NCBI GenBank assembly: GCA_947396885.1
Contig: OX377201.1
Span: 61,220,623 to 61,284,622, forward strand
DNA from: Heligmosomoides polygyrus polygyrus
Taxonomy: Eukaryota > Nematoda > Chromadorea > Rhabditida > Heligmosomidae
DNA length: 64,000 nucleotides
Direction of reading: 5' to 3'
Part shown: piece after piece, positions 49,001-55,760 of the stretch
Numbering within the stretch: the stretch's first letter is position 1
How the letters are laid out: every line of letters starts with the position of its first letter
Position numbers and translations under genes: made by a program
The notes under the pieces: generated by a model
Seen by the model: only the letters and a program-made list of their open reading frames with translations
Databases searched by the model: none
What the model was told of the DNA's origin: nothing

Positions 49001-50642
49001 AAGATTCAGTGTTCTAGAGTGAACAAGAATGCAGTGCCATCCTTTAGTGAGTTGTAACATGCAGCATGCAGTCGGTGGAGGCGCCGGCTGTCGCGTGCAC
49101 TCGATACCAGGTTCCTGGTTCGGATTTCCCGCCCAGGCCAACCAAGCCTTCCCTCCGGGGTCGATGAATTTGTGTCAGACTTATCTGGGAAGGATAAAAC
49201 GCTGACTTGTTCATCAGCTTGCCACCAAAAGTCATCGTATAACCAAATATGCATTCAGATCGCCTCCACAACATCCCGTAGAAGCACAATGCGTGGCGCA
49301 TCTAAAAACAGGTTGAGTAACGCCGTCCTTTATCCTTTATCCTTAACATGCAGAGAAGAAAAGCCGTCTGCGCTCAGGAACTATGAGCTATGGCTCTGAT
49401 TGGAGTTTCAGGATAAGGTTTATTAAGTCCCACTTGTAGATTAGGTTGTCTTTGCTCACAGAAGGACTACGGTCTGATTGATTCATCAGATCTTTCATAT
49501 TTCTGATCACGTTGCTAGCTTCTAGCCATTTAAGGCTATCTGAGCAAAAGAGTATAAATCTAGAGTTGTAGGTCTCGAAAGTTTCTAAGGCCTCTGTCAT
49601 ACCATCGCTCACCCCGAGCGACGCCTAATGACATGCACCCATGTCGATTCCATCGCGCCGCCCGATCGATATGGGAGCATATCATTAGGCGTCGCTCGGG
49701 GTAAGCGATGGTATGACAAAGGCCTAAGGTTCACTCCAGTACGCCCACGAGAAGACGCCAGGCACAAGCATACGTCAGCTATGCAGTGTTTACCTTGACA
49801 AAACGATGATAAAATGAACAACAGTAACAGATGGTGATCGTCCAACATAAAGAATTAGGTCCTGCGCGTGGGCTGGCTGGATGGTTGTGGCAATTCCTAG
49901 GGTCAGGCGGAATGTTCCTGCGATGAATGACCCCAGGCGACTCCGGCACCCTTTTATGCGGCCCTGAGGTGTCAACCTCGGCCCCCACGTCCTCTCTTGG
50001 TTGGCACTCACGCTTTTGTTCCATGATCCAAACAAAACAATTTGGTTTGAAACCTGTGATCCACAAGGACCCAGTTCTTCGAGCGTGGCTTCGCGACGCT
50101 TTCCCTAGTTAGTGGAGCAAAGCTGTCAGTGTCACCAAGGGATTCATACTTATCTAGCGTTGCTGCCCAGTGTTTTGTTTTGTCTGGTTGCAAGGGTTCT
50201 ACAACCACTTCTATCTTAAGACGAATGCAGTTTTGAAAAAATTTTCCTAATTATTTTTTGCTATGAATCTGAACCTTGTTTAAAAATATTCTATGGCTTT
50301 TTGTGAAGAGAGATTTGTTTCAAATCAGGCAAAACTCGAGCAAGCTTTGCTTATGTTACTCAAAGGTAAGTTCAGGTAACGAAAATAGCTATTTTATTTG
50401 TACGATACTCTATGTGGGAACGGCTAGCCTGAAAGGCTCGGAATAAACCTTTGCGATTTCCCTTCCAACTGAGTGAATTTTATAGATACGATCAGTCCGT
50501 GCTGAACATTCTACTCGCCAATCGCTTCGGATACTACGCAAAGAACTACGTCAGCAAAATGGGAACGGAAGGGGTCATCATTCAACGGTCCGCATCAGCT
50601 TCACTTACGGAGAAAGACTTTTCGTGCGATTCTAAGGAGTAA
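18780..50642 (+). CDS. DUF1647/LD39211P-type type II membrane protein gene, 11 exons, about 365 aa
   Basis: The exons join in frame with GT..AG introns throughout: 18780-18887, 21327-21474, 28219-28268, 28345-28431, 28485-28583, 32341-32459, 32527-32575, 43296-43353, 47682-47799, 48388-48492, 50486-50642. The product has a basic cytosolic tail (1-11), one hydrophobic anchor (about 12-30), then a Cys-rich lumenal region (CRC, FCYHLP, FNCSHG; sequons at N54, N75 and N213). Family motifs follow in order: [22 protein letters not shown] (156-164), WYMDTSVRW (174-182), [32 protein letters not shown], and [15 protein letters not shown] (314-328). These match my memory of nematode DUF1647 proteins. 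The MDTS and DQS motifs suggest a glycosyltransferase-like lumenal enzyme; that is inference. The link between exons 2 and 3 is short for the family, so an exon could be missing there. Confidence 0.85.
20050..21040 (-). mobile_element. RTE LINE fragment F1 in intron 1
   Basis: On the minus strand it carries RT motifs from about 20971 leftward ([28 protein letters not shown]), the thumb/connection ([17 protein letters not shown]) and the C-terminal [15 protein letters not shown] region. Its 5' end is truncated at GGGGTTCGGCAAGGGG, the same point as the copy at 53655. Frameshifted. Confidence 0.85.
21327..21474 (+). CDS. Exon 2: Cys-rich stem
   Basis: The acceptor is CATTTTCAG and the donor GTATAG. 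It encodes residues 37-85 plus one base, with [20 protein letters not shown] and RRFNCSHG. Confidence 0.85.
22195..22305. repeat. Inverted repeat of about 110 bp in intron 2
   Basis: AACCGCTTGCCGG..GGTAACGGTGAAAA is mirrored by TTTTCACCGTTAAAA..CGGTAAGCGGTT. Likely a small MITE. No target duplication was established. Confidence 0.6.
22350..26285 (-). mobile_element. Gypsy-like LTR retrotransposon internal region (gag, protease), no RT
   Basis: From right to left on the minus strand: a gag N-terminus ([13 protein letters not shown] near 26250, then a charged segment at 25869-26153), a gag core (24797-25399, 200 aa, with [16 protein letters not shown]), a zinc-knuckle-like [13 protein letters not shown] near 24583-24596 in which the final Cys is replaced by Ser, and a retropepsin (24216-24446, [13 protein letters not shown]). 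Beyond the protease, unassigned ORFs (23882-24121, 23187-23483, 22861-23241) lie in shifting frames. No reverse transcriptase or integrase is visible, so the copy is incomplete. It occupies most of intron 2 of the host gene, in antisense orientation. Confidence 0.75.
26816..27019 (-). repeat. Candidate 204-bp LTR of the Gypsy-like element
   Basis: On the minus strand the segment starts TGTATGATCA and ends GTCAGACA. It contains a TATA-like GGATAAATA near 26965-26973 and an AATAAA signal near 26871-26876. It is preceded by a purine stretch CAAAGGGAAT resembling a polypurine tract. No second LTR was found in the window and the primer-binding site is unclear, so the ends are inferred. Confidence 0.35.
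27048..27282 (-). CDS. Hydrophobic minus-strand ORF ending just before the candidate LTR
   Basis: A Val/Leu-rich open frame of about 77 codons (ending [10 protein letters not shown]) stops 28 bp before the candidate LTR start, where the last ORF of an LTR element would end. Many codons are GTA/GTG in a low-complexity CTACT-type sequence, so it may be a repeat artefact. Identity unknown. Confidence 0.2.
27300..28218. other. Intron 2 remainder, nothing assigned
   Basis: A 94-codon minus-strand ORF at 27579-27863 shows no motif. No other feature was seen before exon 3. Confidence 0.4.
28219..28268 (+). CDS. Exon 3
   Basis: The acceptor is TTATGTAG and the donor GTAAGC. In the phase left by exon 2 it reads [17 protein letters not shown], fitting the family position just before the NIRKLWP block. 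It is short, so this is the least certain exon. Confidence 0.65.
28345..28431 (+). CDS. Exon 4: [15 protein letters not shown] block
   Basis: The acceptor is CAACTACAG and the donor GTACGT. Phase 0 at both ends; the preceding intron is 76 bp. Confidence 0.85.
28485..28583 (+). CDS. Exon 5: [16 protein letters not shown] block
   Basis: The acceptor is TTTTTAAG and the donor GTTTGT. Phase 0 at both ends; the preceding intron is 53 bp. Carries the conserved YRWKP motif. Confidence 0.88.
29202..29462 (-). pseudogene. Exon-like minus-strand ORF with one hydrophobic segment (unknown)
   Basis: Eighty-six codons with the membrane-like segment [15 protein letters not shown] and a basic stretch YRSLRRRPG. 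After NNEG the sequence reads GTGAGT, a good splice donor on the minus strand (near 29230). It resembles a last-helix exon of a nematode serpentine receptor, but I cannot identify it. It lies antisense inside intron 5 of the host gene and could be a nested gene remnant or chance. Confidence 0.25.
29600..31380 (-). mobile_element. CR1/Jockey-type LINE fragment in intron 5
   Basis: On the minus strand: an endonuclease end ([14 protein letters not shown] near 30860), a linker of about 150 residues, RT box [11 protein letters not shown] near 30410, the [11 protein letters not shown] catalytic box in a shifted frame near 30320, and the [23 protein letters not shown] block near 30000. Multiple frame changes show it is dead. 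Distinct from the RTE families in the window. Confidence 0.75.
32341..32459 (+). CDS. Exon 6: [14 protein letters not shown] block
   Basis: The acceptor is CATTTTGCAG and the donor GTAAGT. Carries the most diagnostic family motif, WYMDTSVRW. Confidence 0.9.
32527..32575 (+). CDS. Exon 7
   Basis: The acceptor is CCTTTCAG and the donor GTAGGT. Reads [17 protein letters not shown] with a potential N-glycosylation sequon; the preceding intron is 67 bp. Confidence 0.8.
32712..33470 (-). mobile_element. Internally deleted mariner, about 760 bp
   Basis: Ends TTAGGTTGTCCGAAGAATTCTCAGC and GCTGACAACTTTTCGGACAACCTAA, with TA at 32710-32711. The interior retains the right-hand N-terminal coding part (minus strand, [11 protein letters not shown]) and pieces of the C-terminus. 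Same family as the mariner at 14892 but missing the catalytic centre. Lies in intron 7. Confidence 0.8.
35262..36543 (-). mobile_element. Near full-length mariner (DD34D), 1282 bp, recently broken
   Basis: Inverted ends TTAGGTTGTCACATAAGTTCTG and its complement are flanked by TA on both sides (35260-35261, 36544-36545). The transposase runs on the minus strand from 36369 ([19 protein letters not shown]), with the HTH region ([25 protein letters not shown]). Catalytic Asp motifs [14 protein letters not shown] and APTDFHLF are all present, with 34 residues between the last two. It is broken by a 4-bp tandem duplication just before the first catalytic block (near 35930), a frame change near 35710, and a stop after PALVNR (near 35660). 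Complete ends and catalytic residues make it the youngest DNA transposon here. Confidence 0.88.
36770..37625 (+). mobile_element. RTE LINE fragment F2 (5' and endonuclease part)
   Basis: Aligns with the first kilobase of the F2 copy at 39070, starting at the shared GGTGGCGATGTCCGTTCC and containing the same endonuclease region (FRKRDSH near 37400). It lacks the stretch matching about 39380-39600 and stops before the RT. Confidence 0.75.
37626..38640. other. Intron 7 interior, nothing assigned
   Basis: A 166-codon plus-strand ORF (37441-37941) starts in the RTE fragment and runs into unknown sequence. No domain was seen in the non-RTE part. Confidence 0.35.
38668..38928 (+). pseudogene. Exon-like ORF of unknown origin
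   Basis: After a strong acceptor-like TCTTTTCAG, one frame stays open for about 85 codons and is charged and non-repetitive. It includes [20 protein letters not shown], reminiscent of the C-terminal helix of a PH domain with its invariant Trp, and [15 protein letters not shown]. The frame ends in a SINE-like fragment at about 38880-38930 (CCGATTCCAGGTTCC). It does not fit the host DUF1647-type protein. Possibly a captured exon. Confidence 0.25.
39070..42220 (+). mobile_element. Nearly full-length RTE LINE, family F2, inactivated
   Basis: The order is endonuclease (39370-40140; [36 protein letters not shown]), linker, reverse transcriptase (40751-41663; [59 protein letters not shown]), and C-terminal region (41998-42216; [12 protein letters not shown]). 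The 5' part before 39781 and the RT between 41150 and 41400 are frameshifted. The tail has GATGGTGATGATG repeats near 42180, as expected for RTE 3' ends. It sits sense in intron 7 of the host gene. Confidence 0.88.
42580..42850 (+). mobile_element. Degraded S1 SINE fragment
   Basis: Contains AGGACAACCAAGGCTGC, then TTGTCTTTGAAGAATAAAACG, then TCCGCTGGCGACTACAAGTC, and after an interruption the tail AATAGAATGTGTAGCGC. Order matches the S1 body. The tRNA-like head is missing. Confidence 0.55.
43296..43353 (+). CDS. Exon 8: HSIFAVTHP block
   Basis: The acceptor is TTTTTTCAG and the donor GTGAGT. Reads [19 protein letters not shown], then one base of the Gly codon completed by exon 9. It follows a 10.7 kb intron. 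Confidence 0.85.
43595..44150 (+). mobile_element. RTE LINE fragment F2 (C-terminal region)
   Basis: Matches the part of the F2 element downstream of the RT (compare 41650-42180): [21 protein letters not shown], then GGTACGGCCACG and the TGGCGCCATGACACCAGAATAG end. Truncated and frameshifted. Confidence 0.7.
44420..45994 (-). mobile_element. Tc1-type transposon, 1.57 kb, degraded
   Basis: Ends AGTGGCGGGAAAGTATTAAC and (inverted) AGTGGGGGCAAATACTTACG with shared TTCTGCG further in. On the minus strand the transposase N-terminus lies near 45660-45450 ([29 protein letters not shown]), the middle at 45107-45418 ([21 protein letters not shown] in a shifted frame), and the C-terminus at 44836-45069 ([26 protein letters not shown]). 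The second Asp and the Glu of the DD34E triad are visible. Frameshifts inactivate it. Confidence 0.85.
45998..46078. repeat. (TTTA)n microsatellite, about 20 units
   Basis: An uninterrupted TTTA run directly abuts the right end of the Tc1 element. Confidence 0.95.
46080..47681. other. Intron 8 right part; possible solo LTR at about 47160-47400
   Basis: Mostly AT-rich with no gene. The block 47160-47400 differs in base composition: GC-rich with CGTCGTCG and GATCGATC words, then an AATAAA signal near 47352. That is the profile of a short LTR or a retroelement 3' end, but no duplicate or target duplication is visible. Confidence 0.3.
47682..47799 (+). CDS. Exon 9: [20 protein letters not shown] block
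   Basis: The acceptor is TTCTTTTTAG and the donor GTGAGC. Completes the THPG motif and ends two bases into a Trp codon. Confidence 0.85.
48045..48315 (+). mobile_element. tRNA-type SINE, S1-related subfamily, in intron 9
   Basis: Shares the S1 3' body and tail (AGTAGAATGTGCAGC, then GTGCTGTCCTTTATTCTT) and has an AAGCTTGTCTGTGAAGATAA block in the equivalent place. The middle (CCTGCCTCCGCAAGACAAAT) differs from S1. Lies between exons 9 and 10. Confidence 0.6.
48388..48492 (+). CDS. Exon 10: [13 protein letters not shown] block
   Basis: The acceptor is ATGCTTTAG and the donor GTAGGT. Contains the conserved Cys residues and AKCHR end of the penultimate family block. Confidence 0.88.
49052..49346 (+). 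mobile_element. S1 SINE, best preserved copy, in intron 10
   Basis: Head GCAGTCGGTGGAGGCGCCGG, then GATACCAGGTTCCTGGTTCG and GATTTCCCGCCCAGGCCAAC, S1 body, and tail CCGTCCTTTATCCTTTATCC with a duplicated TTTATCC unit. A and B box relics indicate tRNA ancestry. Confidence 0.8.
49587..49728. repeat. Long hairpin, about 48-bp arms
   Basis: GGCCTCTGTCATACCATCGC..CCCCGAGCGACGCCTAATGA is mirrored on the right by TCATTAGGCGTCGCTCGGGG..GCGATGGTATGACAAAGGCC with two mismatches. The loop can pair further (CCCAT with ATGGG). In sense orientation in intron 10 it would give a strong RNA hairpin. Confidence 0.9.
50486..50642 (+). CDS. Exon 11: [15 protein letters not shown] block and stop
   Basis: The acceptor is AATTTTATAG. 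Ends in a charged tail ([11 protein letters not shown]) and a TAA stop. Confidence 0.9.
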
Positions 50643-50819
50643 TATGGCCAGTGCCGATAGGCAAAATGCACAGAGCAGTCTCAATTCTCTTACTTTGCTT
50701 AATGTTCAAGCGTTCTAGAACAACATGCATGCAGCTAATAACGTTGATTAGACTGTTCAGTACTTATCATTAGCTAGACCAAGCTAATTCTTAAGTGTGC
50801 ATCATCAAAGGAACCTGAG

Positions 50820-50825
50820 AATAAA
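50820..50825 (+). terminator. Proximal polyadenylation signal AATAAA
   Basis: Lies 178 bp after the stop of the host gene. A second AATAAA is at 50977-50982. Either could define the 3' end. Confidence 0.45.
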
Positions 50826-50976
50826 CTTCACCTTTGATTTGTAATGATCGAATATGATAGTCCTCTTCCTTTCAACAACGTATGTATTTAAAAAGTTGCA
50901 TCGTAGCAATGGTATTTCAGTTTGTGGAAGGTTGCTTGGTTTTCAGAAAGTGTGAAAATCGTCGACGTTTAGGACA

Positions 50977-50982
50977 AATAAA
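50977..50982 (+). terminator. Distal polyadenylation signal AATAAA
   Basis: Lies 335 bp after the stop of the host gene. Confidence 0.4.
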
Positions 50983-51187
50983 GATTTATCATATGAAAAT
51001 TTCTAAGCAGTCAATATTTCACGAAAGATCTGAAGTATTATGACATCTACATCTATCACTTATGTTATCTGTTTAAAATGTTTTGAATCCATAGGAAGCA
51101 GCATATCGCTCACTGGAGTTTTTAAAACATAACGTGTTTTCAGATTTAGACCTTTCAAAGATCTTTAATAATAGCAATTATGATATT

Positions 51188-51227
51188 ACCAGACGTTCGG
51201 CGGCCTAGCGGCCGCCAAACGTCTGGT
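51188..51227. repeat. 40-bp GC-rich near-perfect palindrome
   Basis: ACCAGACGTTCGGCGGCC is followed without spacer by the inverted arm ending GTCTGGT, with three mismatches per arm. It lies just downstream of the host gene. Confidence 0.85.
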
Positions 51228-51545
51228 TGGAGGCTTCGCCCCCAAACTTCGAGAACAAAACAACCCCAATCTCCATCCTTTCTTCTTTAGGCCTTCTTAC
51301 TTTTACTAAGTGAAAAACTGGTTTTACTATATAGATTAATGAAGCGGGATATGGTGGGGCAGAATCTTCGCTGCTCCTATTAAACCCACCCGCGCTCTAT
51401 CCGGTTGGAGCTTCGTCCCCAAACCTCGAGAATAGAACAACCCAAATCCTCCTTTCTTCTGTAGGCCTTCTTGCAGTAAAAAAAAACCGGTTTTACTATA
51501 TTGATTAGTGCGGTGGGATATGGTAGGGCAGAATTTTCACTGCGC
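51222..51545. repeat. Two-copy direct repeat of about 170 bp
   Basis: GGTTGGAGCTTCG-type start, CGAGAATAGAACAACCC, CTTTCTTCTGTAGGCCTTCT, then GGTTTTACTATAT and GGGATATGGTGGGGCAG appear in the same order in both copies (about 51222-51400 and 51403-51545). Confidence 0.75.
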
Positions 51546-52232
51546 ATATGAACCTTCCCTCACATGCTCGCGATTTATTCTCCGAAGCGCTCGTTCTCAA
51601 ACAGGTAATGAGAGTCCCAATCAGGGATGGGCGGAATTTCTGTTTTCTGTTTTCTGATTTTCTGGCCATTTTGGGCAAATTTTTTCTGTTTTCTCTTTTC
51701 TGGGAAAATGGCCAAAAATTTGGCCAGAAAACAGAAAATGGAGCTACGAGCAAAACTACGTCATGGAAATCCACTAAAAATATTCCAAAAAGTATAATAG
51801 AATTATGAGTTTCATTCCAAAATAGTGTTTCTAGAGTATTTTAAACTGTAAGAATTAAATGTGCTCATGTAGTAATTGCGCCGTATACTCGTGAGCTATG
51901 CCGCTTTGTTTGCTTGATTGATTGCGTAAGTGCTGCTGACAAGGAGTTCCTTCATAGGACATTTCTCGACTTTCATAATTTAGCTTCGTATTCTTTGCGA
52001 TATTGACAGTAGTTTGGATCATCCAAACTTACCCCCCCCCCCACTTAAAACGTTATATTAAAGCTATAAAACTTGTGTTCTGAGAGGCATTATGTACTAA
52101 ATAACCACTTGTCCTAGAGTTACTATGGGTAGGTTATTCTCCACCTCCGGTTTAAAAATTAAAAATTGTTGGCCGGTCATCCCTATGATCACCCCCTGCA
52201 GGGCATTTGGCCAAGCTGCTTCTCTAAGTCCT

Positions 52233-52564
52233 CGTGCATACTTCCCGTCGCCGCGATGGAATCGCGACGATGCGCTTTGCAGAGCGACGCGAAAGGATTT
52301 GAATTTCTCAGTGCTCGTCGCATCGCTCGTCGCTGTGCAAGGGAGCGCGACGGCGATCCGCCCAGGACCAACGCTAAACAGTGCGCGCGACGCGAAAAAG
52401 TATGCCATGCCCGCGATGAGCGCGGGAAGCCATCGCGCATACCGTCGCCACCGTTGCGGTGGCCGCGGCGAAGTTTCCTTTGACTATTCGGCCGCGCGCA
52501 GCGGAATGGCCATGAACTGGGCGTCGCGATGGCATCGCGACGATGGCGATGTAAGTATGCTCCC
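52233..52564. repeat. GC-rich inverted-repeat element (MITE-like)
   Basis: GCATACTT..GCGATGGAATCGCGACGATG at the left is mirrored at the right by CGTCGCGATGGCATCGCGACG..AAGTATGC. The interior is dense in CGCGA and TCGCG words and open in several frames on both strands (up to 148 codons at 52125-52571), which follows from composition rather than coding. Confidence 0.55.
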
Positions 52565-52599
52565 GGCCTAACTCTGAACATCGCTCAGTTTTTAGATGT

Positions 52600-53655
52600 T
52601 AAAAATTTAAGACAGAAAAGTTTCGATTTCCATTGATTTTGCTGATGTGGTGATACAGTAGTGGTACATGAAATTTTTACATGAATCACATGTATCATCT
52701 ATCGTCCCATTGATTACCCAATTGTTCAAGCAGGCACCAGTAGCGTTTCCACACATTCGTGCACGTGCCGGATTGCTCCAATGGGTCATTTTTGCTCGAG
52801 GGACAGTGACACGAAGAGCGTCGTATCGTTCGTTCAGGGCTTTCACGAAGAAGTCCGACCAACACAATAGTGAGCATCCTCGTGCTCTCTTGACAACCCG
52901 CGGAATCCAGTCGGTAACGGCTCTCGTCCAGCGGGTGTCTGCGAGTCGCATTACGTGGCCGGCCCACCTAATTTTCGACAACTTGGCCCACGCGACAGCG
53001 TCTCTGATCTTCGAGCGTCGGCGAAGCTCGGAACTCCGGAGGCCTTCTCTCACTTGCGTGAGTCGTGTCACTCCGAGCATCGTCCTCTCGATTCAACGCT
53101 GCGCGACGCTGATCGCGTGTTCATCCTGCTTTCGTATGGCCCAGGTCTCTGAGGCGTATGTTAGGGCAGGAAGAACGGTAGAGTTGCATAGGTGGGCACG
53201 GAGTCGGAAGTTCTTCGTCTTCTTCGCGACTTCTTCGACGCTCTTGAAAGCTCCCCAAGCCGCTCGTTTCCTCCTGCTCAGCTCTGGTGCTAGGTCGTTG
53301 GCCATATTGACTTCGCGACCCAGATACACATAGCTGGAGCATTCGGAGATGTTCGTTCCGTTGAGCGAGAATGGGGCATCAGAAACTTATCCGTTCCTCA
53401 TGAACATCGTCTTCGTAAGATTCAGCTGCAGTACAACATTCCCACATACACGATCGAAGTCGGCCAGCATTCACTCCGCCTGGCTGATGCTCGGTGTTAT
53501 GAGCACGATGTCGTCAGCGAAACGAAGATGGTGCAGCTGCTGGCCGTCGACCTTCACTCCCATGTCTTCCCATTATAGTTCGAGCATGACGTTTTCGAGG
53601 GTGGCGCTGAAGAGCTTCGGGGATATGGTATCCCCTTGCCGAACCCCTCTCCTTA
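52600..53655 (-). mobile_element. RTE LINE fragment F1 (RT to C-terminus)
   Basis: On the minus strand: [13 protein letters not shown] start at 53655, FADDIVLI block near 53530, [31 protein letters not shown] near 53290, [16 protein letters not shown] near 53160, and the AGHVMRLADTRWTRAVTDWIPR C-terminal motif near 52950. Several frame changes. Confidence 0.85.
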
Positions 53656-53661
53656 CGAAGT

Positions 53662-54300
53662 ACAAATGTTATATATTGCCTTACTTGTAATGGTTGTAGT
53701 AAGCAATATGTCGGCTTAACTACTAGAAAGTTAAGAATTAGAACACTGGAACACCTCAGTAACATTAACAAAAAATGCAACAGTAAAATATTCTATACCC
53801 ATTTGAAATGTAACGATAATTGTAATAGCTTCGTTGTCTCTGTCCTAGATAACTTAAATGAAAACATGGACATCAATATTTTAAAAGATAAAGAACTCTT
53901 CTGGATTAAGCTTCTTATGACTGCTTATCCATACGGTTTTAACGACAATATTAAAGGATATGGTAATATCTCTCATATACCTAACCCTTTGTCATATAAA
54001 GGTAATCATCCATTCTTTAACCTCAAAGTTGTTAAATCCAGGAGAAATAGGGGAAATAAAAGGACTAGCAAAACCCAAAAAATGTCTTCGCAACAGATCA
54101 TCGAAGAAATTACTTCCTACATTAATGATACAAGCCACACCTATTTTGACTTGTTTCGTTTCCTTAAGTCCAAAACTAAAAATTTTCTCACAATTCTGAC
54201 TAATATTACCATTAATGACATTGACAAATTTAATCTTACCAAAGAAAAAATTAGTGCTCTTCTCAGTTCTTTATGCTTTTTCCATTTTCTTAACTCTTGA
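53662..54300 (+). mobile_element. Penelope-like retroelement fragment: GIY-YIG endonuclease domain
   Basis: An open frame of about 212 codons runs from 53662 to the stop at 54298-54300, so the domain starts upstream of the first Met (53803). It begins VIYCLTCNGCSKQYVGLT with a following TRKLRIRTLEH, the GIY-YIG core with its CxxC insert and conserved Arg. Later comes KELFWIKLLMTAYPYGFNDN, the motif seen after GIY-YIG in Penelope-like elements. A Lys/Asn-rich tail follows. The RT part is missing on the left, where it abuts an RTE fragment. AT-rich codon use contrasts with the flanking LINEs. Confidence 0.75.
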
Positions 54301-55110
54301 CAGCTCCTCAGGTCCTTCGTTCCCTCCTGCCCAGCCCTGGCGCTAGATTGTGGGCCTTTTTGACTTCGCGACCCAGACACACGTAGCTGGAGCATTCGGA
54401 GATGTTCGTTCCGTTGACCGAGAATGGGGCATCAGAAACTTGTCCGTTCCTCATGAACGTCGTCTTCGTAAGATTCAGCTGCAGTCCAACGTTCCCACAT
54501 ACACGGTCGAAATCGCTCCGCCTGACTGATACTCGTTATGAGCACGATGTCGTCAGCGAAGCGAAGATAGTGCGGCTGTCGGCAGTCGATCTTCACTCCA
54601 GTGTATTCCCCTTCTAGGTAGCACATGGCGTTTTCCAGGGTGGCTTCGGCGGTATGGTATCCCTTGCCGAGCCCCTTTGTTCAGGTCGATGACGACGTCG
54701 TTGTAGAATGGTGAGATCTTGGTCGTGAATCCACTGTACAGCTCTCGAAGGACTCTGATGTACTGAGTAGGAACGCCCTGAGTGAGCAGCGCTTCGAGGA
54801 CCGCTTCAGTTTCGACGGGGTCGAATGCCTTCTTCAGCTCGATGAACGTAAGGCACAGCGGCAGCTTGTACTCTCGCGACACTTCGGTGAGCTTCGTAAT
54901 GGTGTGCATGTGGTCGATCGTGCTGAATCTCCTCCGAATTCCGGCTTGCTCGCATGGCTGTCCTTCGTCCAGCGTTCTGCTAATCCTATTCAGGACAACT
55001 CGAGTGAACAGCTTGTAGACTACGGACAGCAGGCAGATCGGGCGATAGTTGCCAATGCCGTGCAGTGTCTCCCTTATTGTACTGCAAGAAGGCTCTGCTA
55101 ATCTTCGACT
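54301..55110 (-). mobile_element. RTE LINE fragment F1 (RT N-terminal half)
   Basis: On the minus strand: TRVVLNRI and GFRRRFSTIDHMHTI start near 55010-54905, KLPLCLTFIELKKAFDPVE near 54840, GARQGIP near 54680, then [10 protein letters not shown] near 54560. Overlaps in content with the F1 fragment at 53255-53655 but differs by many substitutions and deletions, so it is a separate copy. Confidence 0.85.
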
Positions 55111-55760
55111 GAGATGTAATTTGACATGAAGATATGAAGAGAAATAATAAAAATAATATGATGGAGAGAGTATATGCTTGACCCAATTCTATTGTTTCCA
55201 CGCATTCACGAAAGTACTTTCACCACGAAAATGTTGTGTTGAATGAATGCCCCTTCAGTCACAATCTCGTACTTTTCTGTGAAATATCAAGCCAGTGCAG
55301 AACATCTTTATTTGGCTATGGAGGAATTAGGTGCTGCTAAGAGCATTGGTGAGTTGGCGTGAAAACTGTCAGCTGCGTGGAAACTAGACAAATTACAAGC
55401 TAAGGTATTCTCGAAGAACGAGAAACATGTATAAAGTGATCAATGAGGCTTAATCGTACTCTGATGATCAATGAGGCTTAGTCGTACTCTGAAAGGTCAG
55501 TTTCTTTCTAGTGGGACCATTAATTGAGGCGTAAGCTGTGAAACGGAGCTGATGAGTAATGTTGCATACTTGAAATGCCGACATTCCTAGGATCTATCAA
55601 TCAAGATTTACAGTTTGCTGACTGTATTAAACCTGGAGTGTACAAGACATTTTTGTAAACGTTTGCAAGCTAAAACGCTGGTCCACGACTTCATTTCTAG
55701 TCATACAAAAGCGTATGCTACTGGAAAAAATGGATCTTTGGTAAAATAATTAGGTCGTAA
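55111..55760. other. Interior of the 4.26 kb hAT-like element, nothing assigned
   Basis: AT-rich. A 23-bp direct repeat (GATCAATGAGGCTTA...CGTACTCTGA) occurs twice near 55438-55490. No ORF of interest. Confidence 0.4.

Noticed and set aside
52125..52581. Overlapping ORFs of up to 148 codons on both strands
   Set aside because: GC-rich inverted-repeat sequence with few stop codons by composition; no domain.
52668..53333. 221-codon plus-strand ORF
   Set aside because: Antisense shadow of the RTE fragment, whose motifs lie on the minus strand.
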